Below are positions 24,854-35,651 of a stretch of 64,000 nucleotides of DNA, piece after piece. Every line of letters starts with the position of its first letter. Positions within the stretch are counted from its first letter, which is position 1. The DNA comes from Pinus tabuliformis. Lineage: Eukaryota; Streptophyta; Pinopsida; Pinales; Pinaceae. Position numbers and translations under genes: made by a program. The DNA lies in assembly GCA_031772625.1 (NCBI GenBank), contig CM062818.1, positions 1,280,226,277 through 1,280,290,276 of the forward strand, written 5' to 3'. The notes under the pieces are model-generated. The model had not been told where the DNA came from, ran no database searches, and was given only the letters and a program-made list of their open reading frames with translations.

Positions 24854-25127
24854 TTGGAGTTAGTTGTAAATTTTAAGAAATCTCTTCCTTTAGGAGAGGA
24901 ATGGCTCCTTTTTTTAACAACAACGTCAATTTTGGAAAAAAGGAACTTGTCTAATTTGTCATGGTGTAAGCATTCGATTCCCAATGTAAATGGAATTCAA
25001 CAGAGCTTTGATGGTCAAAATTTGAAAATGAGTGACAACCAGATACAATACTATAGTTACTCTTCTAGTTCCTGCACTAAAGACGAAGTGTTCTGGAATT
25101 ATACTCAGGTAGTGTGGGGAGATACAC
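24854..25127 (+). pseudogene. PR-1-like (CAP domain) gene, piece left of the retrotransposon nest
   Basis: The end of this frame matches the signature part of plant PR-1 proteins, small secreted defence-associated proteins of the CAP/SCP superfamily. QYYSYSSSSCTKDEVFWNY corresponds to the QYYDYNSNTC..GKVCGHY segment, and TQVVWGDT to the CAP signature YTQVVW. The usual Cys-Gly-His before YTQVVW is replaced by Phe-Trp-Asn, which suggests decay or strong divergence. Upstream residues (from MELVVNFKKSLPLGEEW) are not convincingly CAP-like, and I see no signal peptide, so the N-terminal half is lost or unrecognisable. The frame is cut at 25127 by the outer LTR element; the last five bases (TACAC, 25123-25127) are its target duplication. 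The rest lies at 50557-50636. Confidence 0.72.
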
Positions 25128-25479
25128 TATAACACCCCTCCCTTGTGTGTCAAACTATTGCAAACCTAAGTTAAGGAAAGCTAGGTCTGATGTGTAATAT
25201 GAAAGGTAAATACCTTATGAAATAAATTAATAAATTAATCACTTGGAAAAGCAAAACACCATGAAATGAGATTCTTACCAAATCCCATTGAATGAGATTG
25301 GATAATTCTTTCATGATAAAGGTTCTAGATGTAATTCTAGATAAGTTAGATGGATTGGAGATAAGTATCCATCAACAAAAACATAAAAGTTGTGCGCGAG
25401 AGAAAGGCAAGATTTTATGAGGAAAAGCCTCGCGAGAGGGAAAGGCTATGTTTTCTAAGATAATCCTAGGCAAATGGAT

Positions 25480-25812
25480 TGTTATGAAACCGGCTCAAAA
25501 AAAGGTAGAAAAGAGAGATAAATGCCTTATAAATAAGCCTCTTCGAGGGGGAAACCTCATTTACATTACACAAATGAACAATTCTTGGATGATACAAATG
25601 ACAAGGCCTCCTTTCTATATATAGGAATCTAAAGGGTCATAATATAATCAGAGTCACCATAACAATAATAATGTAAGGGCACAATAATACCAATAGTGGG
25701 CTTCTATGGGACACAATAATAGTAATATTCGGACTACATGGGCACAACAATATAATAAGGGGGTTGTAATAATAACAATAAGGGGTTACACTAGTAGTAT
25801 AGGGTCCAAACA
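25480..25812 (-). repeat. LTR of the Ty3-type element (left)
   Basis: 333 bp, sharing with 28397-28728 stretches such as CTCTTCGAGGGGGAAACCTC and GGGGTTACACTAGTAGTATA. Confidence 0.85.
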
Positions 25813-26541
25813 TGCCCCTCTCCTTCAAAAAGTGTTGTCCTGAATGCTTCAGTAGTTCTTGATGATTTTGTATAAAATTATTTTCCTTGCATGTGGAATC
25901 CTCAATGGGTAAGTTCTTCCACTTGAGGAGATACTCTAAAGTTGATTGATTTCATAGCTGTTGATTTCCTTTTTCTATGACCACTCCAGGTTACAATATG
26001 ATTTTTCCTTCCTCGTCAAGTTCTGGCAATATTGTTTGAATTAGGATATTCTGCAAAATTTGAATGAGCTGCCACACTTCTTCGTCCTTCTTCCATTCAT
26101 CCCTTGCTTCATTAATCAAAAATCGTTGGATAATAGAAATAGCACAAAACAATGCTTTGACATCCTCATCCTTTCTTGAGAGTGCATCTGCAACAACATT
26201 TTGCTTCCTCTTTTTGTAGATGATTTCAAAGACATAACCCAACATATTTGTGACCCATTTTTTTGTTCTTCTAAAGATAATATTTGTTCTAAGAAGTATT
26301 TAAGACTATCATGATCCAATTTTACCTTGAAGTGTCTTCCCATTAGGTAAGGTCACCATTTCTTAAGTGCATGTAGTATTTCCAACATTTCCTTCTCATA
26401 AATATCTCGCTTGAGATGTAGCCATAAAAATACCCAATCGCCTACATCAAAACTTCTTTCACTATGATGTTGATCTTCCTGTTGTTTCATTCGATTCTGC
26501 ATCAAAGTGGCATTATCCTTTAAAAGTTGGAGAACTTTTTG

Positions 26542-26910
26542 TTGATGCTCGATGTGATCTTTCACTGCTTGAATATTTATCTTCTTGACATGTCCTTCTA
26601 TCTTGAGAGTTTGAGGAGTGGTAATTTCTTCCAATGCATTACAAGATATGGTTGGATTCATTTATTGATGTTCGATGTGATCTTTCACATTTTGAACATT
26701 TTTCTTCTTGATATGTCCTTCTATCTTGAGAGTTTGAGGAATGGCAATTTTTGTTAATACGTTACAAGATATGGTTAGATTCATTTCTTGATGCTCAATT
26801 TGATCTTTCACTTCTTGAACGTTTTTCTTCTTGATATGTCCTTCTACCTTTAGAGTTTGAGGAGTGGTAATTCTTGCCAATGCTTTACAAGATATGGTCG
26901 GATTCATTTC
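26542..26910. repeat. 123-bp tandem repeat, three copies, inside the Ty3-type element
   Basis: TTGATG(C/T)TC(G/A)AT.TGATCTT starts copies at 26542, 26665 and 26788. The period is exactly 123 bp (41 codons). The three copies have diverged from each other by several percent. Confidence 0.88.
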
Positions 26911-28382
26911 TTCTTTCTCTAGGGTTGGTTCCTTGTGTATATCCTCTTCTTTTGATGTTTTTGGATCCTTTTCTTCCTCCTCCCCACAATTAATGTAAAA
27001 TAATTTCTTATCAGCACACTTATGATCTTTAATGTATTTCTCATCACAATTGTACCAAAGCCCTTTTACTGTTTTTTCTTCCAATTGTTGTGGTGTCAAC
27101 CTTGTAGGTTGTGGAAGGCTAGGAGAAACAACACTTCCATCTTTATAGTTGTGACGGGTAGACTTCCTTGTTGCCATAATTTTGCTTTTCACATTTCTTG
27201 CCAACCTGAGTGCCTTCTCCAATGAATCAGATTCCCAAAGACAAACCTCATGTTGAATGTTATCCTTTAAAGTCCCTATGGAGACATCAATCCTCTACTT
27301 CTCTAGAATATCATTTTCCCTTATATTCAATTTTTGAAAGTCCTCAATAGGCTCTGTCATTGACCACTTTTGTTTGATATTTATCAATTGGCTAAAGAAG
27401 GTGTTTCTCTTTGTACCCTCATAATCTGCTACCATTTTCTCTGTGAAAATTGACCACGTAATAGGTGGTTTACAAGAAAAAAGCCCTTATAACATAAAAA
27501 TTGATTTGGTTCTAAATATGAAGATGTAATACATACCTTCTGTAATAGTTGCATCTCATGTAGATCAAAATATTTCTCTATCTTTGGTATCCAATTTACC
27601 GGATCCTTGCCATCAAACTTCCTCATATTGCCTTTTCTTGATTTTAGGAGCCCGATCTTGAAATGATTGTAACTCTATAATTTCAGATCTCCAAGTTCTG
27701 AAATTGCATCCTGAAGCAGCCCTCTAAGTCCTCTTTCTAACCCCACAAGTCTAATCAAGATTGGATTTTGCAAGGAAGATTTTTGCCAAATATTCCACGA
27801 TGACCATATTATAAACTAGTTCAGTAGACCAAACTTGTACGAAGTTCCACATGTCACTATGTTAACCTTAGGACGTAAAACCGATATATACAAAAATACA
27901 GTTTGTCTTCTCTTTGCAACTTGTTACGAAATTTCAATTTGATGCTTAGAGAGAAAGTGATGACGATTTTCCCAAGGTCACCTATTAAGGATGTAATCGG
28001 GAGCCTGCAAAAACCCTAAATGTCTTGGACTGTATCGCCGAACATATAGTGAACCAAGATCTGAAATTTCAGCCCGATCATCACCAAAGTGGTGGCTCAA
28101 ATGGGTTTTAATTTTATAGTTTGAAATTGCGCAGAAAAACAATTATAGTGAAAATTCCATGATCACCTATTTGAGATGCAATTCTAGAGTTTTCAAAAAC
28201 CCTAACATACGCAAATCATATCTCTAAAAATATAGCAGGAGAGATCTAAAATTTAGACTCAAGGTTTAGAACGATTTCGGGACAAATGGGATTTTTTTTT
28301 AGCTTTTGAAAATTTGTAGCGAAAAGGTTATAGCGAAAATTCCATGATGACATGTTTGGAGCAGCGAAACCTTAGAATCAAT

Positions 28383-28394
28383 GCTCTAATATCA
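28383..28394 (-). other. primer-binding site of the Ty3-type element
   Basis: On the - strand TGATATTAGAGC lies two bases from the LTR end and matches TGGTATCAGAGC (initiator tRNA-Met complement) at 10 of 12 positions. Confidence 0.7.
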
Positions 28395-28396
28395 AA

Positions 28397-28728
28397 TGTT
28401 ATGAAACAAACTCACAGAAAGATAGAAAATAGAGATAAACACCTTAGAAATAAGCCTCTTCGAGGGGGAAACCTCATTTACATTACACAAATGAACAATT
28501 TTTGGATGATACAAATGACAAGACCTCCTTTCTATATATAGGAGTTTAAGGGTTCATAATATAATCAGAGCCGACATAAAAATAATAATATAAGGGCACA
28601 ATAATACCAATAGTGGCCTTCTATGGGGCATAATAATAACAATATTGGGATTAGATGGGCACAACATATAATAAGGGGCTTCTACTAATAAAAATAAGGG
28701 GTTACACTAGTAGTATAGGGAGCTAACC
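28397..28728 (-). repeat. LTR of the Ty3-type element (right)
   Basis: 332 bp copy of 25480-25812; on the - strand this is the 5' LTR. Confidence 0.85.
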
Positions 28729-29906
28729 TGGATAAAGGGATCTACAAAAGTGGGACGCCGCTAATGACATCATATCAATAAAGAGGGTATTAAATACCCA
28801 TTGCATAGATAAATTGGACGAAGTTGATCCATGGTAAGAACCTTGGCTTGGGGGGAATGAGAGGTGATTCATCATTGGGTTGTGGTGCTCCGTTTTCCAA
28901 GTGGTGTTCTTCTTCTAAACTAGATGGATTCACTTGCACGGGACGTATTGTATGTTGGTTTCTTACCCTCTATGTTTACTACTTAATGCTGAAATTGTTA
29001 AATCATTTAGCTTAGAATTATAGAAGTTTTTGTTATCGGTATTTATGAGAATGTTTCCATTTTTACACATGTGACTCTTATTGCATCCAAGTGTAGAGTT
29101 GGTGGTGGAACCATTCTAGGTTGTTGTTAATACTTGTGCCAAGGAGCTAGCTTATTCATGATTGGCTCTACATGTGACCATTATCCAATAGTAGAACTAC
29201 TGGTACTACGTTTGTGTATGAGATAGTCATACGTTAATGTTGAGATAGCTATTGAATCTAAACTTGATCACCATTAAATGTAATGAATGAACATAGTATT
29301 CCTCTAACATTATGTGATACCTCTGTTATAAATTGGTATGAGACATTAGTGCATGCAGAATAATTCTGGAATAATGCTTCTAATTGCATAGTCTATGGTC
29401 GGATTATCTATTGCATATGTATTCAATGAGGCTAGTTTAGCCATTTTGCTTGTTGCATAAGAGTTATATCACTAACACTTTTGACCATATATGTAGAACT
29501 ATGATCCTGATGCATGGCCACGCTAACTGTAACAGACTTAATATAATGTGTCCATTCATGCTTTTGGGGATCAACCAATCAATTTTATGGGTTGAATGCC
29601 ATGATTAATTCTTTTCCACAATTTGTAAATTGTGCTTAATGATGGATCTGATGTATAGGTTGTATAATGAATCTAAAGGTCCCATACTAGATCCGGTAAA
29701 GCATATAAGGAGTATGCAGTACTATGGATTCCTTACTTGATGTTGTTCAATTGTTATGAAAGTGACTATGGTTGCACTTTCATGTAATGATAGATAAAAA
29801 TATTACCCATGACGATGTTTAAGTCTTAACTATACATGAAGCAAACTTATAAGAATGAGAACCTAGTAGCTAATTCTCAGAGTAAGCTTAGGAGGTATGT
29901 TACAAA

Positions 29907-29918
29907 TGGTCTCAGAGC
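29907..29918 (+). other. primer-binding site of the outer element
   Basis: TGGTCTCAGAGC, two bases after the left LTR, differs at one position from TGGTATCAGAGC, the complement of the 3' end of plant initiator tRNA-Met. Confidence 0.8.
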
Positions 29919-32900
29919 ATAGGTTCAAACGCTGCAGCCTATGGACCAATCCACCTCCACACTGAAAGCCATGTCATGTAAATGGTAAATTGATTCTCAC
30001 AACTAATGGAAATTCTATGCTAATATTGTTTAACATAAATGGACTTTGAATTAACAATAGTTATATTTTAATGAGGAATGAGAGCTCCTAAATTTCTTAC
30101 TATATACAAGCATATAACTAATTGCAGCCCTTCACCAAATGAGGGGAGGGAATGGTTCTGAGTGGAATCACTGTCGAGTGATAGACTTAGTGCTTCCATC
30201 AACACGATATAAAAAAGACTATATAAAACTATTTCAAACCATAGAATTGGACAAGGTCAATAAAATGGAAGACATGGTATTTTTTAGAGTGACCTGTGCA
30301 TGGGCAAGACGAGACGTTTCTTACATGTGGTTCATAATCTATCAAATTGATCCACTTGTCAGACCTCTTAGTTAATCCCATCATCTTGCAACAACGAATG
30401 CATGTGATAATTGAATTGATATATTTATATTGATGTCATGCTTAGGTTTTGATGCTAAACGTGGGTAAATGAAGAGATGCGTATAAAGGAAAATAAATTT
30501 AATTTGTAGTTGTTAAACTAATTATCAATGTAAAGAAACAAAATGTGGGATAAATCGCATTTAAGAGATTACGTATTTTTGGCAAATTTGGTTTTAATTT
30601 TGGGAATTGTGCTAAAAATTTTCGTTTAATTTCTATTATGGAAGTTCTGGTTTTTTTACCTTCCCAATTAGGAATTGATATTTGATAAAGAGTAATATAA
30701 AACGATAACTACAAGTTGCCGTATTTATTAACTAGTACAGTTTTAACCTCAATTGGTTTACTATCGAATGAGGTGAAGCGTTAAAATTATAATTGATCTA
30801 AACCAAAAGCGAGTTCTACATATTCAAACATTGAGGGAGGAAGAACACCTTTATTAGTTCAAAAGGAAACAACCAAAATTGTTGTTTAGTTATACTTATG
30901 GTGACTCTATTTAATTACAAGTTGGTTGAATTGAGTGGGGCGAATAGGTATCGACTATTGCCTATTCAATCTGGTATGATGGTTATGATCAACAACTCTC
31001 TTACTATGCTTGAATTTTTTCTACTAGGTACACTTCCTTGAACAAATTGCTATGTTACTGTAAATTATTTGGTTGAGACTTGTGCTAATGAGATGGGTGT
31101 TTACGAAAGACTCGTATATAAATATAGAATTGATGATCTGCTATGTTGTTGATCATTGTATATTTCTATGAGGATTTGTTCATGATTTGTTGAGTTAGAA
31201 TGATATTGTTGCCTTGATTCGAGAGTGATGATGATTTGAGACATGGATGAGTCTCACATGTAATGTGATTATAAGTATTGTTGATGTTTCAGTTATTGCT
31301 ACTATCATATAGACCCTTCAGCAAATAGACTTTGATTATAGGGTGATAATGAGGGTGATGCTCAGGGGGAGCATATCTTGTATAGGGTTACCAGGATTTT
31401 ATCTGCTATGTTGCATGCATATGACAATGCTAAAGTGGATAATTAACTTGTTTATTAATGTTAACAAGTTACTTTTATTGTGTCCCCTCATAGATAAGGA
31501 GCTTAAAGTTTTTATTATATACTGTGAAAGTTTTCAAAACATAAGTTGTGGTTGAACGCCCTTATGAGGACACAATAACTTTATATCATGATTGAAAAGT
31601 CATGCTTGCAAAGATGCATAGAAGATAAGGATAATTAAACAATTGATAATCATGGTAAAACATGGCCACCCTATTAATGCAATATTAAATCTTGATAACA
31701 AGTAATGCATCTATAAGAATAATATGAGTACTGTATCTGCATAAGTACCTGTATGAATTGCATGAATGACTCATTTTGGGGTTACAATGAGTTGCATGGA
31801 TATTATTTCCTATGCGAAGGAATCACAATTCTCACAAACTAGATTATAAGGAAACAAAGAAGAAATTTATCATGTATGTGGAAGAATATGTGGTGTATTT
31901 TACTCTGGTTAGATATCATAGAGGTTAAATATTAAACTATGTTTATCTTAAAAATCATTAAATGAAATTTGAAGTGAGTATCCATATATATGAGAAAAGT
32001 AGAGTTTAATCCTCCCACTTATGTTAAATATTCAAATTTTTGGATAACTAATTTTCAAGGCAGAAGAGAATATCCCTGGAAAACTATATTGGAATCAAAC
32101 AAAATTGATTAATTCAATAAGTCATAGTGATTGGTGGATTTAATGATATGGCCATAATATAATTTTGGATATATTTAAAATTATATTCGGAGATTGCATG
32201 ATTTCTATACAAGGTCAAAGTTTAATAAAATACAAGCTCATTGAGGTTAATTAGTAATAAGTCATCACATTATTCTACCCATATCAAAAATCAAATTATG
32301 TTTTGTATGTTTCCTAATTAAGGACATAACCTAATGAAATTAGGTTATGCTTAAAAGATCCTAAGAAGGGATGAGAGATGTGAAAGACAAGTCTTGTATG
32401 TAATATGAGACTGAGTACCTTAAAGTTGTCATTTGAATTTAATTTGAATGTGTTGATCAATGCACATGCAAGTAATTATGTAATTTACTTTGGATAAGGT
32501 TTGCTAATAGATGAATCATTTTAATAAGAAAATGTTCCAATTACACATTAAGTGTGGAAACAAAACCATATCAAAATATTATGCATAGTTAATTAAACAT
32601 GAATAGGTTGGAACCTATCGAATTCTGGTTGAGTAAAGCAATATCATAACTTAGATATGCAAGAGGCATAAAGTACATATCAATATAAGCTAAACTAGGA
32701 ATGAGATGGTGAAGCATTTGCATAAAATCTACTATATGCATGATAAAAAGGACATCATACATTAATAATGATAGGATAAGAAGGTTAGTGGAGTGACACG
32801 AAAAGTACATTTAGTGTACATACATAATGGAGATATAGAGGCAAGTCCTGGTGCTTCTTGGTTGATGGTATAAAGATAGTGTTAAGCTTAAAATCATTTT

Positions 32901-33275
32901 CTCAACAGTTCACTCAAATACTAATGGGTGAAACTTAAGGTGTAGAAAAATTTGCAACTTAAGTTGTACCATAATGTGCATGTCTATGAAGATATAAACG
33001 GGGTTCTGGGGGTAACCACTCACAAACATAAACCTTTCAAATCAGCAAAATGAATTGAGATCTGACAGATGTACTTCTTGTGAGAAGTAATAAGACTAAA
33101 ACGAAATATGTGCTTCTACTCTATATAAAAAAAGTACATATAGTGGGGCTTGTTTGTTTAGACCAATTTTGAGTGGCCTACTTTTATACACTAGATCCTG
33201 AGCATGATGGTTGGAATTAATAAGAAAAAGCTTGATACACCAAAAAGGTTTTGAATAATTACCACCCATGATGAT
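29919..33275 (+). other. interior of the outer LTR element; no gene recognised
   Basis: About 3.4 kb between the primer site and the point where the second LTR element entered. Short open frames (for example 30139-30375) are not similar to gag, protease, integrase or reverse transcriptase as far as I can tell. The same interior is repeated at 36550-39900 in the second copy of the tandem duplication. Confidence 0.55.
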
Positions 33276-35018
33276 TGATGCCAATCTAAGCTGCATATAC
33301 CGATGCAGCCTAAGCTGTACATACCCACAATATGAAAATACGATTGCATGTCACACTATGTGTGTCCTAGGAATTTCAAATATTCCTTACTTAGTAAAAC
33401 CTTCACTTAATCAAGGTTAAGGCTCCTTAATTAAACTCTATGTAGAAATACAACATCTGATGAAAACCCACTTTATCAAAGTCTAAGTCTTTAAGCGGAA
33501 AAATATCCGCTTCTCTCTTAACCCTTATAAATCAACCTTTCAACTAATTTTATCACCCACGCATGTCAACCATACCATGGTCTTCAGACTTTGGTTAAAA
33601 CCCAAACTTAATGCATAAAACATTAATTCTGCCTATTTCTATTATAATTCCCGTATACTATAAATAACTCATAAAACACACTTAAACCTTTACCCTTTAA
33701 CCTTTCTTCGAATCTTTCCACATATATCGATGCTCTCTTTAGCGCATTTAATCCATGCCATCGATCTCATTCCTCGATCTGACAGTTATTGCATCACCTG
33801 ATCATGAACTAACTCAGACAATCTCCATCGTTGATTTACTCCATCCAATCCAATGGCTGTTGCATCAGCTGATCGCCAACAATCTTGGCTGATCTTCGTC
33901 GTTGACCAATCTCGCTTGATCCAATGGTTATCGCACAATCTCATGCAGAATTAAGCATGATCGATATAAGAAGAAGGCACATGAGAAAATTGATTTTCTC
34001 TTTCCTCCTTGTGCCACGTGTTAGCCACTAAGGTTAATCATGTAGAATTCTGAAATGACATTTACTACCTTTAGGTCGTGTGAGAAACTGCTTACCCTTT
34101 GGGAGATTGCTTCATCCTTTTCTAGCATGTGGGTTTCATATCCACCATTCGTCTTCTTAGCTTTATTTTGTGCGACTTAATCTTGAGAATCCATCTCCCT
34201 CACTCTCATTATTTGATCTGAATCATCCAACGGTTAGGTTTTGCTGCTACGTTCTTCTGTTTCTTACTGTGTAACAGCTCATTTGGCTTTATACATGTGT
34301 ATTTGTTGTCGCTTGATGATCTTCATTGGTTCTAAACTCGATCTTTGCTCACACCTTTACGCTTCCTTCACCCTCACTATAACATTAAATGCTTCCTCTT
34401 GTACTATCTATGTGTAAAGTCGTAATACTCCTCTCTGTACCTCTTCTCTGGTTTTGTACACTTGCAACCTATGTTACACAGAATTACTCAAGTTCACACA
34501 CAACTTATAATTCAAATACACATCACACAAACTCAGAATCCAGTTATCTGTATTAAATAAAAAACATTTACATAGGAATTTCTTCCTCAGCCTAATTTTC
34601 TATATTAGTGGCATTTCTCTTCTCTACCAATAGGCTTACAGTCAAACCTATCTAATCTCATTCTAACTAACTGACTCTATGTCATTTTGGCTTACATTTA
34701 TATAAAAGGTTCTGTTTAACCAATTCTGGTTCAAATCGTTAATCTACTAAACTAAATCTTGAATATCCTCTAAGTCCGCTTTTAACTCCAATTAATCCCT
34801 AAGACTCCTCTCTAGTTCCACGAATCATGACACCACTTTCTAGTGTAAGACTTACAATTGATTTCCAACTCTGTCATCATCACTCATCATCACTCATGTT
34901 CTCCTATATTTGAGAAAATTTACAAATATCTAATTAATTCCTATTCTAATCACTCAAAACATTAATAATTACATACATAGGAATCCAACTTCCTTGAAAA
35001 CACAAGACCCCTTAAGTT
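33276..35018 (-). repeat. partial LTR of the second LTR element, in the first duplication copy
   Basis: Matches 39906-41649 and, more distantly, 45463-47211. It starts TGATGCCAATCTAAGCTGCA right after ATGAT and ends where the TRIM copy begins. It exists only because of the tandem duplication and is not a separate insertion. Confidence 0.85.
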
Positions 35019-35643
35019 TGTAAGGACTCTGGACACCACATATCTCCACGATGGTATGATATTGTCCACTTTGGGCCTAAGCCCTCATGGATTTGTTTTT
35101 GGGATTTACGCGAAAAGGCCTCATGCAAATGGAGATATTTGTCCATCCATATATACCTATGATCCTCCCCACTTCTAGTCAATGGGGGACTTTGGTCGTA
35201 TACCCAAAAATCCTCCCCTCGAACAAAGGACCATCAAGCCTCCCCTCAAATGATTATCCATCCATCCACTCTCCACCAACTAGGATTCTCCGCTCCAATG
35301 CGTTGGAAGCACACGCCTTACATGGAAGCACCACCTGCCTCGAGAGCTTGCTCTCCCAGGTCAACTCCTTCTTCACCATGTTGGGACCAGGACACGTCCA
35401 TGAAGAATCCGGAGCACACTGCCTGTCTAACCGAGCTCATCCATGGATCCCATCATGATATTATCATGGCCCACCACCTTCTTTCGGCATTCCGAGGATT
35501 CATCCACTTGGCTAACTTCGGGGCATGGCTCTGATACCACTTGTAAGGACTGTGGACACCACATATCTCCACAATGGTACGATATTGTCCACTTTGGGCC
35601 TAAGCCCTCATGGATTTGTTTTTTGGGCTTTACCCCAAAAGGC
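35019..35643 (-). mobile_element. TRIM element, copy within the first duplication unit
   Basis: First LTR about 35019-35208, interior about 35209-35541, second LTR from 35542 to the duplication junction near 35643. The primer site is GCTCTGATACCA at 35529-35540 on the + strand, an exact complement of the initiator tRNA-Met 3' end. Preceded by AAGTT (35014-35018), as in the complete copy. Confidence 0.85.
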
Positions 35644-35651
35644 TTTACCCC

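Larger units (their letters stand above)
25480..28728 (-). mobile_element. Ty3-type LTR retrotransposon, shortened and broken fossil
   Basis: LTRs at 25480-25812 and 28397-28728 (about 333 bp, both beginning TGTTATGAAAC on the + strand) are flanked by the 5-bp duplication TGGAT (25475-25479 and 28729-28733). The - strand orientation follows from a primer site next to the right LTR (28383-28394) and a purine tract next to the left LTR (about 25813-25828). Recognisable parts, in element order, are a gag piece (FDGKDPVNWIPKIEKYFDLH), integrase C-terminal sequence (HHSERSFDVGDWVFLWLHL) and RNase H sequence (QNVVADALSRKDEDV), which place it in the Ty3 superfamily. It is much shorter than an autonomous element and has many breaks. 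LTRs differ by roughly 13 percent by eye, so the insertion is old. Confidence 0.88.
25128..29904 (+). repeat. left LTR of the outer element, carrying the Ty3-type insertion
   Basis: 25128-25479 together with 28734-29904 aligns along its length with the right LTR. Shared parts include ACACCCCTCCCTT near the start, TACCTTATGAAATAAATTAA, and GAGGTATGTTACA at the end. The insertion 25480-28728 with its duplicated 5 bp separates the two parts. Confidence 0.85.
29021..35651. repeat. tandem duplication of 6.6 kb, first copy
   Basis: This copy matches 35652-42273 along its length with about 2 percent difference by eye. It begins inside the left LTR of the outer element and contains outer-element interior (29905-33275), the first part of the second LTR element's LTR (33276-35018) and part of the TRIM (35019-35643). 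The last eight bases (TTTACCCC, 35644-35651) are filler that copies sequence about 15 bp upstream. Confidence 0.92.

Noticed and set aside
29907-29918. A tRNA gene suggested by TGGTCTCAGAGC-type words (also at 28383, 35529, 42160 and 45447)
   Set aside because: Each is only a 12-base primer site next to an LTR; no cloverleaf surrounds it.
35087-35534. Open frames of 94-123 residues as a host gene
   Set aside because: They lie in the TRIM (first LTR and interior), overlap in different frames, and recur in the second copy at 41760-42126. TRIMs are non-coding.
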